NCBI GenBank assembly: GCA_002328035.1
Contig: DCVL01000023.1
Location: 1-9,539 of the forward strand
Source of the DNA: Geobacter sp. UBA2189
GTDB taxonomy: Bacteria > Desulfobacterota > Desulfuromonadia > Geobacterales > Pseudopelobacteraceae
DNA: 9,539 bases
Direction: 5' to 3'
In this document: positions 1 through 6,237 of the stretch, one piece after another
How positions within the stretch are numbered: the first letter of the stretch is position 1
How the letters are laid out: each line of letters opens with the position of its first letter
Notes under the pieces: model-generated
Told to the model about the DNA's origin: nothing
The model's input: the letters and a program-made list of their open reading frames with translations, nothing else
Database searches by the model: none
Program-made: the position numbers and the translations under genes

Positions 1-320
1 CAGGAGGGTGTGCCGCAATACCAATGGCAGGTAATAGCAACAACCTCCCTCCTGTAATGACAATGGATGAGCTTAAACAACCCTATAGCAAAATTGGCAG
101 AATCCAGGTGGCTCGCAAGGTCTATTTTACGGATTATGTCATTCCACCCCAACTACATGAATGGGCAATACAGGCATTACGTGAAGAAGCAGGCAAACTG
201 AATGCTGATGCTGTTATTTTGCCTGAGGTAACCAGCAGGCAGATTGATATTGTAGTCTTTCCTGCATTTCCTGCCACAGAATACTGGGCTGCGGGAGTTG
301 CGATCAGGTTTGGGAAGTAA
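1..320 (+). CDS. Small probable lipoprotein, 5' end outside window
   Basis: The reading frame ending at 320 is open to the left edge of the window, so the ATG at 24 is probably internal. Upstream in frame the sequence reads Gly-Gly-Cys-Ala-Ala-Ile-Pro just before that ATG. A Gly-Gly-Cys step fits the end of a lipoprotein signal peptide, with Cys (codon 9-11) as the lipidated residue. The visible part is about 105 residues: a Pro/Asn-rich linker, then a compact alpha/beta-looking domain with an Ala-Leu-Arg-Glu-Glu-Ala-Gly-Lys-Leu helix followed by Asn-Ala-Asp-Ala-Val-Ile, a pattern seen in several small envelope lipoproteins. The AGGAGG at 2-7 lies about 16 bases before the ATG, too far for a good ribosome site, which also favours a start further upstream. 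I do not recognise the exact family, and no function is assigned. It is separated from the rnf operon by more than 900 bases and is probably unrelated to it. Confidence 0.6.
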   Translation, partial: GGCAAIPMAGNSNNLPPVMTMDELKQPYSKIGRIQVARKVYFTDYVIPPQLHEWAIQALREEAGKLNADAVILPEVTSRQIDIVVFPAFPATEYWAAGVAIRFGK

Positions 321-371
321 CCAAACAGACAAAGCAGAAACGGATGGATTGTACAGCTAATCTCTGCGATG
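321..371. other. Short intergenic gap, nothing recognised
   Basis: This short gap lies between the stop of the lipoprotein-like gene and the convergent end of the minus-strand remnant. I see no hairpin followed by a T run, so no factor-independent terminator can be claimed. Confidence 0.4.
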
Positions 372-669
372 TTATGATGATCTATCTGTTAACCTGATGT
401 ATTTACCCTGTTTAACAAAGTGAGATACCTCAGGGTAGAATTTTATGAAATTCACACCAATTTCCCCAAGTTTTTTCAGTCGCCCACGGATTCCCACTTC
501 AGTCCTTTTGTGAACTACTTGCCAATGATCGTAATACTTCCGTAACCTCAGGGATCAAACCTACACAATTTACTTTGTCAAGAGTGTAGGTTTGCCCCTT
601 CTGATTCCACTGTCCATTGTCATGTGCAACAGCTTCAATCTTTGCAAATGTTCCGACGAGTTCCTTAAA
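372..669 (-). pseudogene. Minus-strand coding remnant, frameshifted
   Basis: Two protein-like reading frames overlap on the minus strand. The first is open from 669 to a TGA at 501-499. It reads like a real protein, including Phe-Ala-Lys-Ile-Glu-Ala-Val-Ala-His-Asp-Asn-Gly-Gln-Trp-Asn-Gln and later Gly-Leu-Ile-Pro-Glu-Val-Thr-Glu-Val-Leu. It is preceded by an in-frame TAG (672-670) and has no usual start codon near its beginning. The second, in another frame, is open from 554 to a TAA at 374-372 and contains Lys-Lys-Leu-Gly-Glu-Ile-Gly-Val-Asn-Phe-Ile-Lys-Phe-Tyr-Pro-Glu-Val. A single one-base shift between about 554 and 499 would join them into one protein of about 98 residues, so the simplest reading is a broken gene. 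Alternatively, the second frame is a separate 41-residue gene starting with GTG at 497-495, which has an AAGGA five bases upstream and lies one base past the first frame's stop. The family is not recognised. Confidence 0.4.
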
Positions 670-889
670 CTATTCCAGATTGAATTTTAAGAGCTTTTTA
701 AGGTATACTAAAATTAGTCTGGTTCTGGTATTAAACAGAACCCTGCTTGCTATTGCTTGGCAAATGATGAGTCAATTTTATAACACGCTGTATTTACGTG
801 GGTATCTTGTTTGGCAGCTGCTTTTGAGATGGCTGCTGGGCAGATTGAAGTGGATAAAATGTCTACACAAAAAGAGTTCTATGTGTAAT

Positions 890-915
890 TAATCAACAAT
901 AAATCTTGTTGATTA
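890..915. repeat. Perfect 10-bp inverted repeat, 6-base loop
   Basis: TAATCAACAA at 890-899 is the exact reverse complement of TTGTTGATTA at 906-915, with the loop TAAATC between them. No T run follows on either strand, so it does not look like an intrinsic terminator. It could be a protein-binding site, part of a small intergenic repeat, or a scar of a mobile element. Confidence 0.6.
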
Positions 916-923
916 GCGCCAAT

Positions 924-961
924 CCGGATAATTGTTTAGCGAAACTAAACTGAATATCCGG
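924..961. repeat. Two-tier hairpin inverted repeat
   Basis: CCGGATA at 924-930 pairs with TATCCGG at 955-961. Inside it, GTTTAG at 934-939 pairs with CTAAAC at 945-950 around a five-base loop CGAAA, with a small asymmetric internal loop between the two stems. The element begins only eight bases after the 890-915 repeat, giving two adjacent stem-loops. There is no downstream T run on either strand. Its role is unknown; a structured RNA, a mobile repeat unit and a remnant end of an element are all possible. Confidence 0.55.
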
Positions 962-1145
962 GCAAAAACTGGCAAATTTATGGACTTATCAAGGTGGCAG
1001 AGTGGATCAATCTTTTAAAATGCTGATATCTGTTTTGCGACAGGTTATATGATAACGATTAGGCATGTATTTTGCTATAAACAACCAGTTTTGTTGTTCC
1101 TCATATCTGGCCGTGGTTACAAATAAGGAATTTCTGAGCTGATTA

Positions 1146-1157
1146 ATGAAATTTCAT
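1146..1157. promoter_or_regulatory. 12-bp perfect palindrome, possible operator
   Basis: ATGAAATTTCAT is a perfect palindrome lying about 12 bases before the candidate -35 element and 87 bases before the first operon gene. Its symmetry and position suit binding of a dimeric regulator. An AT-rich palindrome of this size can arise by chance, so this is only a candidate. Confidence 0.25.
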
Positions 1158-1169
1158 ATCCATTTAAGT

Positions 1170-1199
1170 TTGAGCTGGCTTACACGTAAGAGTTATGAA
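1170..1199 (+). promoter_or_regulatory. Weak sigma-70-like promoter candidate
   Basis: TTGAGC at 1170-1175 and TATGAA at 1194-1199 are spaced by 18 bases and each matches four of six consensus positions. They lie about 45 bases before the TTG start of the first operon gene. It is the best-placed pair I found upstream of the operon, but the match is weak. Confidence 0.2.
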
Positions 1200-1243
1200 C
1201 GAAGGTTCGCAAAAAAAGTTCCGTAACGGTTAGGAAACCCCAC

Positions 1244-2065
1244 TTGAATTTTGGCACTACTATAGTCGCTGGTCGTTACCTTGAAGGAACATCATTACTG
1301 CATAAAGCTTCCCCTGGTGCAAAGCTGTTCGTTCTGGCTATCTACCTGCTTGTCCTGCTTTCTATTCATACCCCTATAGTATTGATGATCTGCGCAGCGG
1401 GGCTACTTATGGTTATAACGCTCATCGGCGTTCCTTTTGGTTTTACTTTACAAGGGGTCAGGCCGTTGCTCAAGCTGGCCTTTGTGGCTTTTGTTATAAA
1501 TGCTTTTTTTGCTGGCGGAACAGCTTTGGCCGACAGCGGTATCTTGCAGTATGTATCGCGGGAAGGTAGCACACGTTCATTGACCATGTTTGTGCGGTTG
1601 CTTGTTATGACATGGATGACAGCGCTGCTCACTGCAACGACACCGCCATTGGTTCTTGCGCACAGCATGGCGCATCTGCTTTCTCCCCTCGAGAAGATCA
1701 AGGTGCCGGTAGCTGATATATCCAGAATTCTATCATTGGCAATTGTCTTGATCCCTGTGGTGGCTGAAAAGGCTGAAACCTTTATGACTGTTCGGATGCC
1801 TAATCCTGATGCTGATGCAAACCTCAGCAAAAAAGGCAGGCTGGATCGGTTTTTGAAAGATATAACGGTTCTGTTTGAAGAACTGTTTATGCATGGGAGA
1901 ACTCTGGCAACCGAGTTGGATACCGGTTGTCGGCAGCAGGAAGAAATGAGAGCAGGAATGTCTGCTGCAGGTTTGGGCAGGAATGAACTACTGTTTATAG
2001 TGATAGCTTTTGGTTGTCTTGCTCTGCTGGTAGTCGTCGAGCATCTGTTTGTTGCGAATCTTTAG
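1244..2065 (+). CDS. ECF transporter T-component-like membrane protein (FmnA-like)
   Basis: This 273-residue integral membrane protein belongs to the EcfT/CbiQ class: hydrophobic segments at about residues 27-60, 72-92, 116-133, 162-174 and 250-270, and a cytoplasmic helical region at about 175-245. The segment with Thr-Ala-Thr-Thr-Pro-Pro (129-134) followed by a Leu-Leu-Ser-Pro-Leu-Glu-Lys-Ile-Lys-Val-Pro stretch is characteristic. Such proteins link a substrate-binding S component to ATPases. The start is TTG; AGGA at 1232-1235 sits eight bases before it, the frame has no earlier start after a stop at 1196-1198, and the next Met is residue 48. The two Ala-Arg-Gly-type coupling motifs are poorly preserved: the first region reads Thr-Val-Arg-Met-Pro (182-186), the second Ala-Thr-Glu-Leu-Asp-Thr-Gly (222-228). 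No ECF ATPase is in the window. It heads the operon 56 bases before rnfC. By analogy with FmnA of flavin-based electron transfer loci it may help move flavin outward; this is inference. Confidence 0.75.
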   Translation: MNFGTTIVAGRYLEGTSLLHKASPGAKLFVLAIYLLVLLSIHTPIVLMICAAGLLMVITLIGVPFGFTLQGVRPLLKLAFVAFVINAFFAGGTALADSGILQYVSREGSTRSLTMFVRLLVMTWMTALLTATTPPLVLAHSMAHLLSPLEKIKVPVADISRILSLAIVLIPVVAEKAETFMTVRMPNPDADANLSKKGRLDRFLKDITVLFEELFMHGRTLATELDTGCRQQEEMRAGMSAAGLGRNELLFIVIAFGCLALLVVVEHLFVANL

Positions 2066-2121
2066 AACAGCAACCATAAACAGCCGACTGTGATGCACAA
2101 AATCATGAGGAGTCGAAGGTT

Positions 2122-3456
2122 ATGCGAAGGGCGACATTCAGGGGAGGAATCCATCTTCCCGGCTATAAAGAACTTACCTCAAACAGCGCGACGGTGGTTT
2201 TACCGGTGCCTGACAAGCTGTATATTCCGCTTTCCCAGCATATAGGCGCCCCCTGCGCCCCCTTCGTGAACGTTGGAGAACGTGTAAAAAAGGGTCAGAA
2301 AATTGGGGTAGGCAAAGGGTTTGTTTCCGCGCCTGTCCACTCCAGTGTGAGTGGAACCGTCACCGATATTCTAATCATGGAACATCCTTCCGGCAGTTTT
2401 GTTCCCTGCATCGTTGTCGAAAATGATCGACAGGAGGAGTGGGCAGAATCTGTAAAGTCGGCCACAGATACTGAAATACTTTCCCCTGAGGAACTGCGCT
2501 CCATTATTTTAAACGCAGGCATTGTTGGTATGGGTGGCGCAACATTTCCTACCCATGTCAAATACAGCCCGGTTGAAGGCAGGCAGGTGGATACCGTTAT
2601 TCTGAACGGTGTTGAATGTGAGCCGTATCTCACCTCAGACCATCGTCTTATGCTCGAAAAACCGGAGCAAATCATCGCCGGTCTTGGTTATATCATGAAA
2701 GCGGTTAATTGCCGTAAAGGCCTTATCGGCATTGAAGATAATAAGCCGGACGCCGTAGAAAAAATGCAAAATGCAGCAAAAGCCAATCCTGGTATCTCTG
2801 TGGTGGTATTGAAAGAAAAGTATCCACAGGGATCTGAAAAACAGCTTATTTATGCCTGCACCGGTCGTCATGTTCCGGTGGGAGGACTTCCGATTGCAGT
2901 CGGTGTGATTGTCAACAACGTAGCCACTGCCGTTGCAATTACCGATGCTGTAGAGCATGGCATTCCGCTGATTGAACGGTACGTTACCGTAAGTGGCGAC
3001 GGGATCGTCACTCCGGCTAACTATCTTGTAAGGATTGGCACTTTATTCAATGATTTGATTCTACAAAGCGGGGGCTTCACAGGTGAGACAGAGAAAATCA
3101 TCGCTGGTGGACCGATGATGGGGAAAACCGTTTTTACCTCTCATATCCCTGTTGTTAAAGGCACTTCAGGGATACTGGTGATGCAAAAAAAAACCGGCAA
3201 GATCTCTGCTGAGTACCCCTGTGTACGGTGTGCAAAGTGCGTCGATGCATGTCCTGCTTTTTTGGAACCTACCTCACTGGCTAAATTGGCTCGAAGGCGA
3301 TTGTGGAAGGAGACAGAAGATGGGGACGTCATGAGTTGCATTGAATGCGGCTCGTGTGCTTTTATCTGCCCTTCGCAGATTCCGCTACTTCAGCATATTC
3401 GCAGAGCGAAACAGGCTGTGCTTGCCGCAAGAACCTTAACGTCTGCAGCGCAATAA
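2122..3456 (+). CDS. rnfC: Rnf complex subunit C, NADH-interacting iron-sulfur flavoprotein
   Basis: RnfC is the peripheral cytoplasmic subunit of the Rnf complex that exchanges electrons with NAD(H). The 444 residues show the usual order. First comes an N-terminal barrel-sandwich region (about 30-100, starting from the conserved Phe-Arg-Gly-Gly-Ile-His). Next is the FMN/NADH-binding domain with Gly-Met-Gly-Gly-Ala-Thr-Phe-Pro-Thr at 136-144 and Asn-Gly-Val-Glu-Cys-Glu-Pro-Tyr at 162-169, then an SLBB-like part around 285-340. The C-terminal domain has two [4Fe-4S] motifs: Cys367, 370, 373, 377 and Cys406, 409, 412, 416, each followed by Pro. Length fits the compact form of the family, without the long Ala/Lys-rich tail of gammaproteobacterial RnfC. 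GAGGAG at 2107-2112 lies nine bases before the ATG. The gene is first of the six rnf genes, 19 bases ahead of rnfD. Confidence 0.96.
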   Translation: MRRATFRGGIHLPGYKELTSNSATVVLPVPDKLYIPLSQHIGAPCAPFVNVGERVKKGQKIGVGKGFVSAPVHSSVSGTVTDILIMEHPSGSFVPCIVVENDRQEEWAESVKSATDTEILSPEELRSIILNAGIVGMGGATFPTHVKYSPVEGRQVDTVILNGVECEPYLTSDHRLMLEKPEQIIAGLGYIMKAVNCRKGLIGIEDNKPDAVEKMQNAAKANPGISVVVLKEKYPQGSEKQLIYACTGRHVPVGGLPIAVGVIVNNVATAVAITDAVEHGIPLIERYVTVSGDGIVTPANYLVRIGTLFNDLILQSGGFTGETEKIIAGGPMMGKTVFTSHIPVVKGTSGILVMQKKTGKISAEYPCVRCAKCVDACPAFLEPTSLAKLARRRLWKETEDGDVMSCIECGSCAFICPSQIPLLQHIRRAKQAVLAARTLTSAAQ

Positions 3457-3475
3457 TCAGGAGAACCAGAGCGTT

Positions 3476-4435
3476 ATGACACCCATAAAAAAACTTCTGC
3501 AAGTTACTTCGTCACCCCATATCCATAGCACTGAATCTATTTCCAGTGCCATGCGTGATGTGCTGCTGGCGCTGGTGCCTGCCTTGCTGGTGAGCCTGTA
3601 TTTTTTTAGAGTACCCGCATTGTTGCTGGTTTTATCATGCGTGAGCAGCGCATATATTGCTGAGTATCTTTGCTTGAAGGCTATGGGTAAACAGACTCCC
3701 GTCAAAGAACAGAGCGCCGTGGTAACCGGCCTCTTGCTCGCATTTTGTCTGCCGCCAACACTTCCGCTCTGGATGGGAGCGCTTGGCTCAGCCTTTGGCA
3801 TTGTGATTGCCAAACATCTTTTTGGTGGTCTCGGGTATAATATATTCAACCCTGCCCTGATTGGGCGCTGCTTTCTCCTTGCCTCATTCCCGGTAGCCAT
3901 GACTCACTGGATCACTCCGATTGACGGTGTTTCCAGTGCTTCACCACTTGGTATGTTAAAGGAATCAATGGAAGGCTCCCTGCCTTCAGTTACACAGCTG
4001 CTCGTTGGCAACGTCAGCGGAAGTCTGGGTGAAACCAGCGCCGTGGCCATATTGATTGGCGGGCTCTATCTCTGGTACCGAGGGCATATTGACCTACGCA
4101 TCCCGGCCAGTTTCATCGGTACGGTTTTTGTCTTGACCTTCATCATAGCGATGGTCAACGGTAAAGGGATCTCCTGTCCTCTGTTTCACCTCTTTGCCGG
4201 AGGACTCTTCCTGGGTGCGTTCTTTATGGCCACTGACTGGGTAACCACACCGGTTACCAAGCTGGGGAGGATACTTTTCGGTATTGGGTGCGGAAGTCTG
4301 GTGGTGCTGATCCGTGTGAAGGGGGGCTATCCTGAAGGTGTAGCCTATTCAATTCTGCTTATGAATGTTGTGACACCGTTGCTTGATCGCTATACCAAGG
4401 CTCGGGTGTTTGGAAGGGAGCAACGTAATGGCTGA
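3476..4435 (+). CDS. rnfD: Rnf complex subunit D, membrane flavoprotein
   Basis: RnfD is an integral membrane subunit (319 residues) related to NqrB and carries covalent FMN on the outer side of the membrane. The start region with Ser-Ser-Pro-His-Ile-His (12-17) and Met-Arg-Asp-Val-Leu-Leu-Ala-Leu-Val-Pro-Ala (26-36) is typical. Many hydrophobic helices follow, as does the conserved Phe-Asn-Pro-Ala-Leu-Ile-Gly-Arg (124-131). The expected flavinylation motif (consensus Asp-x-x-Ser/Thr-Gly-Ala-Thr) is at 150-156, but reads Asp-Gly-Val-Ser-Ser-Ala-Ser followed by Pro-Leu. The acceptor position is thus Ser156 instead of Thr, and the Gly is Ser. Thr-Asp-Trp-Val-Thr-Thr-Pro-Val (253-260) is also well conserved. 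AGGAG at about 3460-3464 precedes the ATG. The 3' end overlaps rnfG by eight bases, suggesting translational coupling. Confidence 0.95.
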   Translation: MTPIKKLLQVTSSPHIHSTESISSAMRDVLLALVPALLVSLYFFRVPALLLVLSCVSSAYIAEYLCLKAMGKQTPVKEQSAVVTGLLLAFCLPPTLPLWMGALGSAFGIVIAKHLFGGLGYNIFNPALIGRCFLLASFPVAMTHWITPIDGVSSASPLGMLKESMEGSLPSVTQLLVGNVSGSLGETSAVAILIGGLYLWYRGHIDLRIPASFIGTVFVLTFIIAMVNGKGISCPLFHLFAGGLFLGAFFMATDWVTTPVTKLGRILFGIGCGSLVVLIRVKGGYPEGVAYSILLMNVVTPLLDRYTKARVFGREQRNG

Positions 4436-5009
4436 TATTGTACGGCTCGCCTTGTTTCTCGCGCTCATAGCAGGTATTTCCGGTGTAGGTCTGAGTTACG
4501 TTAATGGGCTTACCAACCCGCTGATTGAAAAACAGATGTTGAAAGAGAAAAATGAAAGTATGCGCGAGGTGTACCCTGATGGGGACAAGGTCATTGACGA
4601 GTCGGCAACCTACCTTGCCGCAAATACTGATCAGGCGCTCAAAGAACTGAGTGTCGCCTATAAAGCCGATAAGCCGGCAGGTGTGCTCTATCTGGTGCAG
4701 ACCAAAGGCTACAGCGGTCCGATTTCGTTACTTGTCGGTTTTGACATCGCAACTCAGAAGATAACGGCAATCAAGGTGTTGAGTCAGACAGAGACACCTG
4801 GCCTTGGCGCCAAGGCAAAGGATGCAGCATTCCAGAATCGCTACAAAAACAAGATGGCCGCTATCGCCCTTGAAGTGACGAAAACACCGCCGGTAAAAGA
4901 AAACCAGATTCAGGCCATCACCGCTTCAACCATTACCTCACGGGCGGTGACAGTTGGGGTGAACAGGGCGAGAGAACATTATCTGGCTACCTTTGGAACA
5001 AAAAAATAA
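4428..5009 (+). CDS. rnfG: Rnf complex subunit G, periplasmic-facing FMN-binding protein
   Basis: RnfG is anchored by one N-terminal helix (about residues 5-24) with its FMN-binding domain (about 85-185) outside the cytoplasm; it is a substrate of ApbE. I chose the ATG at 4428, giving 193 residues, because AAGGGAG at 4414-4420 precedes it and the protein then starts at the membrane anchor as in the family; the in-frame TTG-like extension to 4383 lies inside rnfD. Family signatures are Gln-Thr-Lys-Gly-Tyr-Ser-Gly-Pro-Ile (91-99) and Gln-Thr-Glu-Thr-Pro-Gly-Leu-Gly-Ala-Lys (120-129). The flavinylation site lines up at 162-168 as Gln-Ala-Ile-Thr-Ala-Ser-Thr, followed by Ile-Thr-Ser-Arg-Ala-Val. 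Compared with consensus Asp-x-x-Ser/Thr-Gly-Ala-Thr, the acceptor Thr168 is kept, but Asp is Gln, Gly is Ala, and Ala is Ser. The start overlaps the end of rnfD. Confidence 0.94.
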   Translation: MADIVRLALFLALIAGISGVGLSYVNGLTNPLIEKQMLKEKNESMREVYPDGDKVIDESATYLAANTDQALKELSVAYKADKPAGVLYLVQTKGYSGPISLLVGFDIATQKITAIKVLSQTETPGLGAKAKDAAFQNRYKNKMAAIALEVTKTPPVKENQIQAITASTITSRAVTVGVNRAREHYLATFGTKK

Positions 5010-5043
5010 CCGTGACGCTGACGGGGCGGAGAGGAATGCTACC

Positions 5044-5646
5044 ATGAGCCTGAAAGACGAATTTACCAAAGGAATTATTAAGGAAAACCCGCTGTTTCGT
5101 ATGCTGCTGGGAACCTGCCCCTCACTGGCAATCACCACATCTGTCGATAATGCTCTCGGCATGGGTGCGGCCTGTATTGCCGTTCTGCTGGCCTCAAACA
5201 CAGTCATCTCTGCCATGCGTTCCATTATTCCAAACAGCATCAGAATACCGGTATATATTGTCATTATAGCTTCGTTTGTCACCATGATTGACCAGTTGAT
5301 GCACGCCTTTACTCCGGCATTGTATACCTCACTCGGCATATTTATACCCTTGATAGTGGTCAACTGTATCATTCTTGGGCGAGCTGAAGCCTTTGCCAGT
5401 CGCAACGGGGTGCTTGCTTCAATTATGGATGCGCTGGGCATGGGAATCGGGTTTACCCTGGCGCTGGTACTGGTCAGCTCATTCAGGGAGGTGTTGGGAG
5501 CCGGGACTTTTCTGGGTATGCCGATACTACCGGAAGGTATACCCGCTATCCTGATGATTCTCCCCCCCGGCGGTTTCATTACATTGGGCTGTCTGATGGC
5601 CGGCTTGAACAAATTGCAGGAAAAATTTACACAACAGGAGGCTTAA
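5044..5646 (+). CDS. rnfE: Rnf complex subunit E, integral membrane protein
   Basis: RnfE (200 residues from the ATG at 5044) is one of two homologous six-helix membrane subunits. With RnfA it forms the core that binds an intramembrane iron-sulfur centre. The start is chosen because AGGA at 5032-5035 lies eight bases upstream and the protein then begins with Met-Ser-Leu-Lys-Asp-Glu-Phe-Thr-Lys-Gly, a normal family start; a TTG at 4993 would add residues overlapping rnfG. Cys25 in Gly-Thr-Cys-Pro-Ser-Leu-Ala and Cys108 in Val-Val-Asn-Cys-Ile-Ile-Leu-Gly-Arg-Ala-Glu-Ala-Phe-Ala are the conserved cluster ligands. Asn-Pro-Leu-Phe at 15-18 and the Ser-Phe-Arg-Glu stretch near 146-149 are also typical. 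The gene ends three bases before rnfA. Confidence 0.95.
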   Translation: MSLKDEFTKGIIKENPLFRMLLGTCPSLAITTSVDNALGMGAACIAVLLASNTVISAMRSIIPNSIRIPVYIVIIASFVTMIDQLMHAFTPALYTSLGIFIPLIVVNCIILGRAEAFASRNGVLASIMDALGMGIGFTLALVLVSSFREVLGAGTFLGMPILPEGIPAILMILPPGGFITLGCLMAGLNKLQEKFTQQEA

Positions 5647-5649
5647 CTG

Positions 5650-6225
5650 ATGCAGAGCTATTTCATGATTATCATCAGCGCCGTCCTGGTGAACAATATT
5701 GTCCTTTCCCAATTTTTGGGGATCTGCCCTTTCTTGGGTGTTTCCAAAAAACTGAGCTCATCGCTTGGCATGGGAGGAGCCGTTTCTTTCGTTCTTGTGC
5801 TTTCAGGCGCTATTACCTGGTTGCTGCAGACCTATCTGCTTCTGCCGCTCAACATCGGCTACCTGCAAACCATCGCCTTTATCCTGGTAATTGCATCACT
5901 GGTGCAGTTGGTGGAGATGGCTCTGAAAAAGATTGCTCCACCGCTCTATAAGGCACTGGGGATCTACCTGCCCCTGATTACTACCAACTGTGCGGTGCTG
6001 GGGGTTGCCATCATCAACATCAAAAAAGATTTTTCCTTTGCTGAAGCGATGACCAACAGCCTGAGTCACTCAATCGGTTTTACCATGGCGCTGGTTTTAA
6101 TGTCCGGCATCAGAGAGCGGCTTGAAGAGGCCGATGTCCCGAAATCCATGCAGGGTACGCCGATAGCACTGGTCGTGGCCGCACTGATGTCAATAGCGTT
6201 TCTTGGCTTTTCCGGCCTTATCTAA
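5650..6225 (+). CDS. rnfA: Rnf complex subunit A, integral membrane protein
   Basis: RnfA (191 residues, the usual family length) is the six-helix partner of RnfE, inserted in opposite topology. The N-terminal Val-Asn-Asn-Ile-Val-Leu-Ser-Gln-Phe-Leu-Gly-Ile-Cys-Pro-Phe-Leu-Gly (14-30) is diagnostic. Cys26, and Cys114 in Thr-Thr-Asn-Cys-Ala-Val-Leu-Gly, are the expected ligands that complete the intramembrane iron-sulfur site with RnfE Cys25 and Cys108. All four are present, so the core relay looks functional. The Ser-Gly-Ile-Arg-Glu-Arg-Leu-Glu stretch near 157-164 is also conserved. A strong AGGAGG at about 5636-5641, inside the end of rnfE, precedes the ATG at 5650, so translation is probably coupled. 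Confidence 0.96.
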   Translation: MQSYFMIIISAVLVNNIVLSQFLGICPFLGVSKKLSSSLGMGGAVSFVLVLSGAITWLLQTYLLLPLNIGYLQTIAFILVIASLVQLVEMALKKIAPPLYKALGIYLPLITTNCAVLGVAIINIKKDFSFAEAMTNSLSHSIGFTMALVLMSGIRERLEEADVPKSMQGTPIALVVAALMSIAFLGFSGLI

Positions 6226-6237
6226 GGAGACCGTATC

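Larger units (their letters stand above)
670..1243. other. AT-rich intergenic region upstream of the operon
   Basis: No intact gene is supported here. The plus-strand frame at 617-892 gives an implausible peptide rich in Leu, Trp, Arg and Ser, has no ribosome site, and runs antisense to the better minus-strand frame. A further open stretch on the minus strand (771-673), in frame with the remnant beyond its TAG, includes Val-Tyr-Leu-Lys-Lys-Leu-Leu-Lys-Phe and may be more of the same decayed gene. The region also holds two hairpin repeats (890-961), a 12-base palindrome (1146-1157) and a weak promoter-like pair before the operon, listed separately. Confidence 0.5.

Noticed and set aside
617..892. 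Plus-strand open frame of 91 codons in the intergenic region
   Set aside because: It has no ribosome site and an implausible Leu/Trp/Arg/Ser-rich composition, and it runs antisense to a more protein-like minus-strand frame.
1366..1830. Minus-strand 154-codon open frame inside the T-component gene
   Set aside because: It is fully antisense to a well-supported membrane protein gene and shows no family motif.
4938..5612. Minus-strand 224-codon open frame opposite rnfE
   Set aside because: It is the mirror frame of rnfE, whose conserved cysteines and helices are clear; the antisense product has no recognisable motif.
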